Source of the DNA: Azospirillum lipoferum 4B | GTDB lineage: Bacteria > Pseudomonadota > Alphaproteobacteria > Azospirillales > Azospirillaceae | Direction of reading: 5' to 3' | NCBI RefSeq assembly: GCF_000283655.1 | Contig: NC_016585.1 | Coordinates: forward strand, 943,501-1,007,500 | Length of the DNA stretch: 64,000 nt | In this document: positions 53,290 to 61,674 of the stretch, in pieces | How positions within the stretch are numbered: position 1 is the stretch's first letter | How the letters are laid out: each line of letters starts with the position of its first letter | Made by a program: the position numbers and the translations under genes | The notes under the pieces: generated by a model | What the model was told of the DNA's origin: nothing | The model's database searches: none | What the model saw: the letters and a program-made list of their open reading frames with translations, nothing else

Positions 53290-54615
53290 CTACATGCCGA
53301 GATAGGCGCGGCGGACCTCGTCGTTCTTCAGCAGGTCCCGGCCGCGTCCCTGCAAGGCGATCCGCCCCGATTCCATGACATAGGCGTGATCGGCGATGGA
53401 CAGTGCGGCCCGCGCATTCTGTTCCACCAGCAGGATGGTCATGCCCGCGTCCCGCAGCATGCGGATGATGCGGAAGATGTCCGCGACGATCAGCGGCGCC
53501 AGCCCCATGCTCGGTTCGTCCAGCAACAGAAGCCTGGGCTTGCCCATCAGGGCGCGGCCCAGGGCCACCATCTGCTGCTGGCCGCCCGACAGCACCCCGG
53601 CAGGCTGGTCGCGTCGCTCGCGCAGCACCGGGAACAGGGTGAACACCTCCTCCAGCCCCTCCGCGATCTCCGCCGCCGGCCGGGTGTGGGCGCCCATGCG
53701 CAGATTGTCTTCGATGGTCATGGGGGCGAAGACATGCCGCCCCTCCGGCACCTGACAGATGCCGGCGCGCACCCGCGCATCGGCGCTGGCGCCGGTGATC
53801 GGCTTGCCCTGCATCAGGACGGATCCGGCGGATATCGGCTGGACGCCGGAAATGCAGCGCAGCAAAGTGGTCTTTCCCGCACCGTTGGCGCCGACCAGGG
53901 CCACCAGCTGCCCCGGCGGCACCTGGATGGACACGCCGTGCAGGACCTGGATGCGGCTGTAGGCGCTGGTCACCCCATCGACCGTCAGCAGCGCATCCCC
54001 CGCCGCCGACGGTTTCGGCGCGATGGGCGCATGGTCGGCCTTCGCCCCGAATCCTTCGGGCGAGGGCAGCAGCTGCGTGATCCGTGCGCGCAGCAGGGCC
54101 ACCGTCTCCGCCGGGTCGACATGGTCGAGCGGGTCGCTGCGGGCGGCGAAGGCGGCGTCGATTTCCGTCCAGTCCGCCGGGGTCAGCACTGCGCCGGCCA
54201 AGGGAAAGCACTCCTCCTCCTCGACCCGCAGATGCTCGTCCAGCTCCCGCCGGAAGCGGGCGATTTCGGCGGCAAGCTCCGTCAGGTTCTTCGCATCATG
54301 GCGATTCGGGTTGCTGGCAAGATGGCGCAGGCGCGCGAGATGGCGGCGCGCCTCGTGGTGGTCCCGGTCCAGCCGGTCGAGCATCGCCCCGCCGCGGTCG
54401 CTGCGCACACGCATCCGCGCAAACAGCAGATCGCTTTCGCGGGCATGGTGGCAATGGTCGGCGTAGGCCTCGAAATAATCGGCGATCAGCTCGACGGTGT
54501 GGAGCCCGGCCTCGTCCGCCGAGCCGGCGGCGAACCGGTCGCCCAGCACCGCCAGGGCTCCGGCGACCAGACGCATGTTGCGGTGTTCGGCCGCGATGAT
54601 GGCAAGCGCGCGCAT
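53290..54615 (-). CDS. LivF-type ABC ATPase with an N-terminal hemerythrin-like domain
   Basis: 441 residues, about 200 longer than a normal LivF. Residues about 1-165 are a helical HHE/hemerythrin-like domain with the expected ligand pattern: H11 (EHRNM), H56-x3-E60 (HHARESD), H86/H87 (RDHHEAR) and H128-x3-E132 (EHLRVEEEE). After a Pro/Ala linker, residues about 208-441 are a complete LivF cassette with Walker A GANGAGKTT (242-250), signature LSGGQQQ and Walker B LLLLDEPSMGLAP. It drives the adjacent branched-chain-amino-acid/aromatic-type importer. The fusion suggests uptake gated by oxygen, nitric oxide or iron state, but that is inference. Fifth gene of the operon, 5 nt after LivG. Confidence 0.9.
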   Translation of the reverse strand: MRALAIIAAEHRNMRLVAGALAVLGDRFAAGSADEAGLHTVELIADYFEAYADHCHHARESDLLFARMRVRSDRGGAMLDRLDRDHHEARRHLARLRHLASNPNRHDAKNLTELAAEIARFRRELDEHLRVEEEECFPLAGAVLTPADWTEIDAAFAARSDPLDHVDPAETVALLRARITQLLPSPEGFGAKADHAPIAPKPSAAGDALLTVDGVTSAYSRIQVLHGVSIQVPPGQLVALVGANGAGKTTLLRCISGVQPISAGSVLMQGKPITGASADARVRAGICQVPEGRHVFAPMTIEDNLRMGAHTRPAAEIAEGLEEVFTLFPVLRERRDQPAGVLSGGQQQMVALGRALMGKPRLLLLDEPSMGLAPLIVADIFRIIRMLRDAGMTILLVEQNARAALSIADHAYVMESGRIALQGRGRDLLKNDEVRRAYLGM

Positions 54616-54620
54616 GGTCG

Positions 54621-55385
54621 TCAGTCCTCCTCGGCGTCGGCGCCCAGATAGGCGGCGATCACCTCCGGGTTTTCGCGGATTTCGGTGGGGGTTCCCTCGG
54701 CCAGCCGGCGGCCGTAGTTCAGGACCAGGATGCGGTCGGACACGGTCATCACCAGCTTCATGTCATGTTCCACCACCACCACGGTCAGCCCCGACCGCGC
54801 CAGATCCGCCACCAGGGTCTGGATCCCGTGGGTTTCGGTGTGGTTCAGCCCCGCCGCCGGTTCGTCCAGGAACAGGATCTTCGGGTCCGACGCCAGGGCG
54901 CGGGCGATCTCCAGCCGCTTCAGGGCGCCATAGGGCATCGCGGCGGCGTCGGCCTTGATGAAGGCGCCGCAGCCCACCCGCTCCATCAGGGCGGCGGCCC
55001 GTTCGCGGCATGCCCTGTCGGCGCGCGACAGGCCCGGCCAGCGGAACATTCCGGCGAACATGGAGGAATTGAGCGTCAGATGGGCGCCGACCATCACATT
55101 GTCGATGGCGCTGAGATTCCTGCAGATCTGCAGGTTCTGGAAGGTGCGGCTCATGCCGCGCCTCGCCAATTGGTCGGGTGCGGCGCCGCCGATCTCCTGC
55201 CCCTCGAAACCGATCGAGCCGGAGGTCGGCGTGTAGAGGCCGGAGATCAGGTTGAACAGCGTCGTCTTGCCGGCGCCGTTCGGCCCGATCACCGAATAGA
55301 CGCAGCCCTTGGGAATGGTGAAGCTCACATCCTGAACCGCGTGAACCCCGCCGAACCGTTTGGACAGGTTGGCGACCGTCAGCAT
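54621..55385 (-). CDS. LivG-type ABC ATPase
   Basis: 254 residues, single cassette: Walker A GPNGAGKTT near 35, RTFQNLQICRNLSAIDNVMVG typical of LivG, Walker B ILFLDEPAAGLNHTE. The signature region reads MPYGALKRLEIARAL: YGALKR stands where LivG usually has YGxQRR. ATG 55385 overlaps the LivM stop by 7 nt. Second ATPase of the importer. Confidence 0.92.
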   Translation of the reverse strand: MLTVANLSKRFGGVHAVQDVSFTIPKGCVYSVIGPNGAGKTTLFNLISGLYTPTSGSIGFEGQEIGGAAPDQLARRGMSRTFQNLQICRNLSAIDNVMVGAHLTLNSSMFAGMFRWPGLSRADRACRERAAALMERVGCGAFIKADAAAMPYGALKRLEIARALASDPKILFLDEPAAGLNHTETHGIQTLVADLARSGLTVVVVEHDMKLVMTVSDRILVLNYGRRLAEGTPTEIRENPEVIAAYLGADAEED

Positions 55386-56425
55386 GCCGCACCCCCCTTG
55401 CCCGCGAAGCGGACGGAGCGCAGGCGCGTCGCCAGGCTGGGAACGACGCCGCGCGGCAGGAAGATCATCGTCACCACCAGGATCACCCCGAACAGCACCG
55501 AATCCCAGCCCTCGTAGCCGGCCAGGACCTGCGGCAGCAGGCCCATGACCACCGCGCCGAAGATCGATCCATAGATCGACGCCATGCCGCCCAGCACCAC
55601 GACGATGACGAGTTCCACCGATTGCATGATGCCGGCGATGCCGGGGTTTATGTATCCGGAGTAATGGGCCGACAGGCTGCCGAGCATCGCCGAGACGGTG
55701 GCGGAGAGGACGAACACGCCGATCTTGCGGCGTCGGACGTCGATGCCCGCGACCGACGCGGCGGTCTCCGAGCCGTGCAGCGCCTGCAGCGCCCGTCCGG
55801 CGGGGGAATCGATGAGGTTCTGCGCCAGGATCACGGTGCCGATCAGCAGGCCGCCGAACAGCCAGTACCATTGCCGTTCGCCCGACAGCGTCAGACCGAA
55901 CAGGCTGAAGCCGTCCACCGGCATGCCGTCGGGACCGCCGGTCCAGGCGGCCTCGTTGGCGAGGACGATGGAGATGATGATGCCCAGACCCAGGGTGGCC
56001 ATGGCGAGATAATGGCCACGCAGGCGCAGGATGACCCGCGCCACGCCCCAGGCGATCACAGCCGTCAGCAGGGCAGCGGCCAGCAGGGCCGGCAGCGGCG
56101 CCCAGCCGAAATGCGTGGTCAGCACGGCGGAGCCATAGGCGCCCAGCCCGAAGAAGCCGGCATGGCCCAGGCTGATCTGGCCGGTGTAGCCCATCAGCAG
56201 GTTGAGGGCGATGGCGTTCACCGCCAGGATGGCGATGCGGATCGCCACGTCGAAATAGAAGGCGTTTGGCAGAAGCAGCGGCAACAGCGCCACGACGGCG
56301 GCCAGCGCCGCCAGCCCGACGACGCGCCCCGTGCCGGTGCGTCCCGCCGCGGAACGCTTCAAGTCGGATTGCCTCAAGTCGGATTGCCGGTCTCGCGGCA
56401 ACGATCGATCGGGATGAAGGGTCAT
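55379..56425 (-). CDS. LivM-type ABC permease
   Basis: 348 residues with about nine membrane segments and the LivM landmark ILAVNAIALNLLMGYTGQIS, then LGHAGFFGLGAYGSAVL. Inner-membrane channel subunit of a branched-chain-amino-acid-family importer, a family also used for aromatic acids. It starts 3 nt after the LivH stop. Confidence 0.92.
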   Translation of the reverse strand: MTLHPDRSLPRDRQSDLRQSDLKRSAAGRTGTGRVVGLAALAAVVALLPLLLPNAFYFDVAIRIAILAVNAIALNLLMGYTGQISLGHAGFFGLGAYGSAVLTTHFGWAPLPALLAAALLTAVIAWGVARVILRLRGHYLAMATLGLGIIISIVLANEAAWTGGPDGMPVDGFSLFGLTLSGERQWYWLFGGLLIGTVILAQNLIDSPAGRALQALHGSETAASVAGIDVRRRKIGVFVLSATVSAMLGSLSAHYSGYINPGIAGIMQSVELVIVVVLGGMASIYGSIFGAVVMGLLPQVLAGYEGWDSVLFGVILVVTMIFLPRGVVPSLATRLRSVRFAGKGGAAC

Positions 56426-56428
56426 GGG

Positions 56429-57304
56429 TCAGATCCGATCCGTCGGTTTGGCGCCCAGCAGCCCTTGCGGACGCAGCACCAGGACGATGAAGACCAGGAC
56501 GAACGGCACCGCGTCCTTGTAGGCGGACGACACATAGCCGGCGGTCAATGCCTCGATCAGGCCCAGGAACAGGCCGCCGAACACCGCGCCCGGCCCGCTG
56601 CCCAGACCGCCCAGCGTCGCCGCCACGAAGCCCTTCAACCCAAGCATCGTGCCGGTGTCGTATGCCACCGTCGAGATCGGGGCGATCAGAACGCCGCCGA
56701 CGGCGCCGATCACCGCCGACAGCGCGAAGCTGAGCGTCAGCACCCGGCGGACGTCCACGCCGACCAGCTGGGCCGCCAGCCGGTCATAGGATGTCGCCAG
56801 CACGCTCTTGCCGATGCGGGTGCGGCCGAAGAACAGGTTCAGCCCCAGCACGATCAGCGCACCGACCGCCAGCACCCACAGGCTTTGCGGCAGGATGGTC
56901 GCGCCCAGCAGCGCCAGGGGCGCCTCGCCGGAAAAATGCGGCAGGGCGTGCGGTCTCTTGCCCAGCAGGATCTCCGTCAGCCCCCGCAGGATCATCGACA
57001 CGCCGATGGTGATGATGATGATGCTGGCGACCTCTGCGTCGCGGGCGGGGGCGACCGCCAGCCGCTCCACCAGACCGCCGACGAGCCCGGCGATCATCAC
57101 CCCGGCGACGCAGGCCAACGGCAGCGGCACGCCCGCCGCCGACAGGAAGGAGGCCGCCATGCCGCCGACCATGATGAACTCGCCCTGGGCGAAATTGATC
57201 ACGCCGCTGGCGTTGTAGATCATCGAAAAGCCGAGCGCCGACAGCATGTACATGGCGCCCAGCGTCATGCCCGACAGAATGAATTGAAGAAGCTCTGGCA
57301 GCAT
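56429..57304 (-). CDS. LivH-type ABC permease
   Basis: 291 residues, about eight membrane segments, with LivH hallmarks YNASGVINFAQGEFIMVGG and GGLGSGPGAVFGGLFLGLIE. Partner permease of LivM. It follows the binding-protein gene by 97 nt. Confidence 0.92.
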   Translation of the reverse strand: MLPELLQFILSGMTLGAMYMLSALGFSMIYNASGVINFAQGEFIMVGGMAASFLSAAGVPLPLACVAGVMIAGLVGGLVERLAVAPARDAEVASIIIITIGVSMILRGLTEILLGKRPHALPHFSGEAPLALLGATILPQSLWVLAVGALIVLGLNLFFGRTRIGKSVLATSYDRLAAQLVGVDVRRVLTLSFALSAVIGAVGGVLIAPISTVAYDTGTMLGLKGFVAATLGGLGSGPGAVFGGLFLGLIEALTAGYVSSAYKDAVPFVLVFIVLVLRPQGLLGAKPTDRI

Positions 57305-57401
57305 GGGGTCCTTTTCCTCTCGGCGGAGTGCCGGCGCCTTCCCTCACGCCGCGCCCGGAGGGGCGCAGTGGAACGGGGCGGGAGCGGACGAAGAAGACGG
57401 C

Positions 57402-58553
57402 TCACTCGGCAATCGTGAATTTGCCGTTCCTGACCGTGACGATCTTCAATGCGGAGATGTCGAGGCCCAGATGGTCCTGGGGCGACATGTTGATCATGCC
57501 GGACGTTCCGGGCAGGCCCGCCGTGTTCTCGATGAAATCCCGGACCTTGGCCTTGTCGACGCTCTTGGCCAGCGTCACCGCATTGACCCAGATGTGCCAG
57601 GCGTCGCGGGCATAGGCGCCGAAGGACGACACGTCCGTCTTGTAACGGGATTCATATTCCCTGACGTAGTCGACCGACAGTTTCTTCAGCGGATCGCTGT
57701 CCGGCAATTCGGCGGCGACCATCAGCACCGGCGCCGGCAGGCGCACCCCTTCGGCCGCCGGCCCCGCCAGGCGGATATACTCCCGCGTCGCCACCCCGGA
57801 GGTCTGGTAATGCGGCAGGTCGATGCCGAGCTGCGCGATGTTCTTGGTCACGACCACCGCGCCCTGGCCGAAGGTCACGACGAACAGGGCCTGGACGCCG
57901 GGGGTGTTCTTGATCTTCGCCAGCTGGGTGGTGACGTCGGTGTCCTTCGGGTTGAAGGTTTCATCCACCGCCACCGTGATGCCGACCTTCTGGGCGACAT
58001 TCAGCATCTCCTTGCGGGCGGACTGGCCGAAGCCGCTGGTGTCCGACAGCATGGCGATGGACTGGTAGCCCCTGGCCTTCATGTCGAGCATCACCCGCTG
58101 GCCGACCATGCGGTCGTGATGGGCGGGCTTGAACATCCAGCGCTTGACCGGCTCGACGATCACCAGGGCGCCGGCCAGGGAGATGAACGGGATCTGCGCC
58201 CGTTCGATCAGCGGGTACATCGCCATGCTGGCGCCGGTGGTGGTGCCGCCGATCAGCATGTCCACCTTGTCGTCCTCGATCAGGCGCTTGACCAGGACGT
58301 TGGCCTTGCCCGGCTCGCTGCCGTCATCGTAATGGACCAGCTCGACCGGGCGTCCCAGCAGACCTCCGGCCTTGTTGGTCTGGTCGACCATCATTTCCAG
58401 GGTCTTCAATTCCGGATCGCCCAGGCTCGACGCGCCGCCGGTCAGGGACAGGACCGCCCCGACCTTCACCGGGTCCGCGGCCGGCGCCGGCGCGGCCGAC
58501 GCGCCGATCGCCAGCGCGCAGACGACGCCCACCATCATATTGAAAAAGCGCAT
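57402..58553 (-). CDS. Periplasmic substrate-binding protein of the LivK/aromatic-acid type
   Basis: 383 residues: signal peptide (FFNMMVGVVCALAIGASAAP), then a type-I periplasmic binding fold (VKVGAVLSLTGGASSLGDPE, DDKVDMLIGGTTTGASMAMY). It captures the substrate for the Liv-type importer. The ligand pocket cannot be read from sequence; the family includes aromatic-acid binders. The location between iac and cat genes makes IAA or a related aromatic acid the leading guess. GGGAGA precedes ATG 58553. First gene of the five-gene operon. Confidence 0.9.
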   Translation of the reverse strand: MRFFNMMVGVVCALAIGASAAPAPAADPVKVGAVLSLTGGASSLGDPELKTLEMMVDQTNKAGGLLGRPVELVHYDDGSEPGKANVLVKRLIEDDKVDMLIGGTTTGASMAMYPLIERAQIPFISLAGALVIVEPVKRWMFKPAHHDRMVGQRVMLDMKARGYQSIAMLSDTSGFGQSARKEMLNVAQKVGITVAVDETFNPKDTDVTTQLAKIKNTPGVQALFVVTFGQGAVVVTKNIAQLGIDLPHYQTSGVATREYIRLAGPAAEGVRLPAPVLMVAAELPDSDPLKKLSVDYVREYESRYKTDVSSFGAYARDAWHIWVNAVTLAKSVDKAKVRDFIENTAGLPGTSGMINMSPQDHLGLDISALKIVTVRNGKFTIAE

Positions 58554-59010
58554 GGATCTCTTGTCTCCCTGAAGGATGCCCAAAGGCCCTGTTCTTTCAT
58601 GCAAGATCCTTCGGCGAGGGCCCCCGATGGAGAGCCGTCCAACCGCGGATCGCGTCGTTGCAGCTTGTCCGAAGCCTTATCTGCGGCAGGCTCGGCTGCA
58701 TTTTCTTGATGATGCGGGTAACGCCCGATCCTCCGCATCGAGGCGGAAGGATTTTCATTTTCCGAACCGGCACTGCCGCCTGTCAAGCATTCGGGTTTTA
58801 AAATTATGGGAACCAGTTTTTCTCAATCTGCAAAAATACAGTCCGGCTTCCATCCTTCATGATCATGGCGGAGCGTCCCATCGCGCCACGCATACCTGTT
58901 GGGTATGAAAACATGATCCAATCGGTTTTGGACACGAACCGTCCTTTAAAAGGATGATCTGCCCCGGAAACTTTGACGCTGCGCATACGCACAGATTTGG
59001 GGATGTTCGC
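58554..59010. promoter_or_regulatory. Divergent region between the importer operon and catB
   Basis: 457 bp, AT-richer around 58790-58960. It contains the ATAC-N7-GTAT operator-like site (58892-58906) and TTTTAAAATTATGGG near 58797. It should hold the promoters of both the importer operon and catBCA. No gene seen. Confidence 0.6.
58892..58906. promoter_or_regulatory. ATAC-N7-GTAT site, CatM/BenM-type operator
   Basis: ATACCTGTTGGGTAT is a perfect dyad (ATACC-N5-GGTAT) and fits the ATAC-N7-GTAT recognition sequence described for BenM/CatM LysR regulators. It is 104 bp before the catB start; the catR-like gene at 61675 encodes a protein of that family. Only one perfect copy is seen. Confidence 0.65.
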
Positions 59011-60189
59011 GTGACGAAAATCGAGCGGGTCGAAACCTTCATTCTGGATCTGCCGACCATCCGCCAGCATGTCCTGGCGATGGCGACGATGCGGACGCAA
59101 TCGGTCGTGATCGTCCGCATCACCGCGTCCGACGGCGTCGTCGGCTGGGGCGAAGGGGCGACCATCGGCGGCTTGAGCTATGGCGAGGAATCGGTCGAGG
59201 GCATGGCGCTGGCCATCGACACCTACATGACGCCGCTGCTGATCGGCCAGGATGCCGGGCGGGTCGGCGCCGCGATGGCGCGGATCGGCGCCTTCGTCCA
59301 GGGCAACAACACGGCCAAATGCGCGGTCGAAACCGCGTTGCAGGACGCGGCGGCTCGGCGGCTGGGCGTATCGCTGGCCCATCTGTTCGGCGGGCGGGTG
59401 CGCGACCGGCTGCCCTGCGCCTGGACGCTGGCGAGCGGGCAGTCCGACCTGGACATCGCCGAGGCCGAGCGGCTGCTCGACGCCCGCCGCCACAACATCT
59501 TCAAGCTGAAGATCGGCAAGCGTGCGCTGGCCGACGACATCGCCCACATCGCCGCGATCAAGCGCGCGCTGGGCGACCGCGCCAGCATCCGGGTGGACGT
59601 CAACCAGGCCTGGAGCGTCACCGACGCCCGGCGCGGGCTGGCGGCGCTGGCCGACGCCGGGGCCGATCTCGTCGAACAGCCGGTGGGCCGCCAGCATCTG
59701 CCGGCGCTTGCCCGGCTGACCCAGGATTTTCCCATCGCCGTGATGGCCGACGAGATCCTGCGCGGTGCCGAAGACGCCTTCCGTGTCGCCGCCGCCGCCG
59801 GGGCCGACGTCTTTTCGGTCAAGCTGGCCCAATCGGGCGGCGTCGGTCCGGCGGCGAAGGTCGCGGCCATCGCCGAGGCGGCCGGGATCGGCATCTATGG
59901 CGGCACCATGATCGAAACCGGGGTGGGGACGGCGGCGGCGGCCCAGCTGTTCGCCACGCTGCCCCGGCTGGATTGGGGAACCGAGCTGTTCGGCCCCCTG
60001 CTGTTCACCGACGATTTTCTCGCCACGCCGCTGCGTTACGAGGAGTTCGCCCTGGTCGTGCCGGATGGGCCGGGCATCGGCATCGACATCGATCCCGACC
60101 GTCTGGACGCCCTGCGCCGCGACCGTCCGCGCAGCCTCCATGCGTCCCGCGCCATTCCCCAAGCCGCAAATCCTCAAGCTGGAGAGTGA
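59011..60189 (+). CDS. catB: Muconate cycloisomerase
   Basis: 392 residues, enolase superfamily: the KxK pair K165 and K167 (FKLKIGK) and metal ligands D196 (RVDVNQAW), E222 (LVEQPV) and D247 (VMADEI). It converts cis,cis-muconate to muconolactone. GTG 59011 gives the conserved MTKIERVETFILDLPTIR start; an ATG at 58954 adds 19 unlikely residues. First gene of catBCA, 4 nt before catC. Confidence 0.93.
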   Translation: MTKIERVETFILDLPTIRQHVLAMATMRTQSVVIVRITASDGVVGWGEGATIGGLSYGEESVEGMALAIDTYMTPLLIGQDAGRVGAAMARIGAFVQGNNTAKCAVETALQDAAARRLGVSLAHLFGGRVRDRLPCAWTLASGQSDLDIAEAERLLDARRHNIFKLKIGKRALADDIAHIAAIKRALGDRASIRVDVNQAWSVTDARRGLAALADAGADLVEQPVGRQHLPALARLTQDFPIAVMADEILRGAEDAFRVAAAAGADVFSVKLAQSGGVGPAAKVAAIAEAAGIGIYGGTMIETGVGTAAAAQLFATLPRLDWGTELFGPLLFTDDFLATPLRYEEFALVVPDGPGIGIDIDPDRLDALRRDRPRSLHASRAIPQAANPQAGE

Positions 60190-60193
60190 TCCC

Positions 60194-60484
60194 ATGCTGT
60201 TCCATGTGACGATGACGGTGCGCCTGCCGGCCGACATGCCGGCGGATGCCGCCGCCGACCTGAAGGCGCGCGAGAAGGCCATCGCCGCCGACCTGCAGCG
60301 CAACGGCAAATGGCGCCATCTGTGGCGCGTTGCCGGGGCCTACGCCAATGTCAGCATCTTCGACGTCGCCGACAACGCCGAGTTGCACGACATCCTGACC
60401 GGACTGCCGCTGTTCCCCTACATGGACATCGCCGTGACGCCGCTGTGCCGCCATCCATCCTCGGTCCGCGACGGCGACGCCTGA
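60194..60484 (+). CDS. catC: Muconolactone delta-isomerase
   Basis: 96 residues, the standard size, starting MLFHVTMTVRLPADMP and containing the conserved REKAIAADLQRNGKWRHLWR and LHDILTGLPLFPYMDI. It isomerises muconolactone to 3-oxoadipate enol-lactone. GGAGAG precedes the ATG. The enol-lactone hydrolase (catD/pcaD) and later genes are not in the window. Confidence 0.95.
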   Translation: MLFHVTMTVRLPADMPADAAADLKAREKAIAADLQRNGKWRHLWRVAGAYANVSIFDVADNAELHDILTGLPLFPYMDIAVTPLCRHPSSVRDGDA

Positions 60485-60555
60485 CGGTCCTGATCGTAGT
60501 CCCGCTCCTCAGCCCCCCTCACGCCACCAACCAACAAGTTCAAAGGGAGACTCCC

Positions 60556-61476
60556 ATGCAGGCCAAGGAACTCGACGCGCTGCTGGCGCGCTTCACCCAG
60601 GTCACGCCCGGCAAGACGCCCAACCCGCGGGTCAAGGCGATCGTCGACCGCATCGTCCGCGACCTGTTCGTCACCATGAACGAGTTCGACGTCACCCCGG
60701 ACGAATTCTGGACCGCCTGCAACTACCTGACCGAGCTGGGCAAGAACAACGAGGCCGGGCTGCTGGCTCCAGGCCTTGGCTTCGAGCATTTCCTCGACCT
60801 GCTGGTCGAGGAGCGTGAGAGCGCCGCCGGCCTGAACGAGAACGGCACCCCGCGCACCATCGAAGGCCCGCTGTATGTGGTCGGCGCCCCGGTGCATCAG
60901 GGCAGCGCCCGCATCGACGACGGGCTGGACACCGAGGCGGAACCGCTGTTCATGTCGGGTGTCGTGCGCGATGCCTCGGGCAAGCCGGTCCCCCATGCGG
61001 TGGTCGAGGTCTGGCATGCCAATTCCAAGGGCAACTATTCGATCTTCGACAGCTCGCAGACGCCATTCAACAACCGCGGCACCATCCAGACCGGCGCCGA
61101 CGGGCGTTATTCCTTCCAGTCGATCATGCCGTCGGGCTATGCCTGCCCGCCGGGCAGCAGCACGCTGCAGCTGCTGGAGCTGCTGGGCCGCCACGGCGCC
61201 CGTCCCGCCCACATCCACTTCTTCGTCAGCGCCCCCGGGTATCGCAAGCTGACGACGCAGATCAACATCATGGGCGATCCGCTGATCGACGACGATTTCG
61301 CCTTCGCCACCCGCGACGGTCTGGTGCCCGACGTCCGCCGCATCGACGATCCGGCGGCGATGGAAGCCCGCGGCGTGAACCGTCCCTTCGCCGAGATCGC
61401 CTTCGACTTCCGTCTGGTCGAGGCCCGCGACGGCCTGCCGACCGATGTGGTCGAACGCCCGCGCGTCTCCGCCTGA
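60556..61476 (+). CDS. catA: Catechol 1,2-dioxygenase
   Basis: 306 residues with Fe(III) ligands Y161 (NYSIFD), Y195 (SGYACP), H219 and H221 (RPAHIHFF). It opens catechol to cis,cis-muconate, the product that feeds CatB. The N-terminal helical domain and length are typical. Third gene of catBCA, 71 nt after catC. The likely catechol source is the iac pathway 10-18 kb upstream. Confidence 0.94.
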   Translation: MQAKELDALLARFTQVTPGKTPNPRVKAIVDRIVRDLFVTMNEFDVTPDEFWTACNYLTELGKNNEAGLLAPGLGFEHFLDLLVEERESAAGLNENGTPRTIEGPLYVVGAPVHQGSARIDDGLDTEAEPLFMSGVVRDASGKPVPHAVVEVWHANSKGNYSIFDSSQTPFNNRGTIQTGADGRYSFQSIMPSGYACPPGSSTLQLLELLGRHGARPAHIHFFVSAPGYRKLTTQINIMGDPLIDDDFAFATRDGLVPDVRRIDDPAAMEARGVNRPFAEIAFDFRLVEARDGLPTDVVERPRVSA

Positions 61477-61592
61477 ACGGTCCCGGCGCCCGAGCTTCCA
61501 GTCCGTCCGGTCTGGGATGTGCCGAGAGTGCGGCCGGCCGGTTCGAGCCGACCCGCTTGAAGCGCAAATCCCAGGGGAAAACCAGAAGCCTG

Positions 61593-61630
61593 GAGTCTGT
61601 CCGGTGTTTGAATGAACACCGCACAGACTC
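61593..61630. terminator. Long hairpin between catA and catR
   Basis: GAGTCTGT pairs with ACAGACTC (8 bp), a C-C mismatch follows, then CGGTGTT pairs with AACACCG (7 bp) around a 6-nt loop TGAATG. At 38 nt it is the strongest hairpin noted in this part. It lacks a T tract, so it may terminate catBCA, act as an mRNA end structure, or sit in the catR leader; it ends 44 bp before the catR ATG. Confidence 0.55.
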
Positions 61631-61674
61631 TAGGATGACGGCTCCCCTCCGACCGGCGATGGACATTCGGTGAC

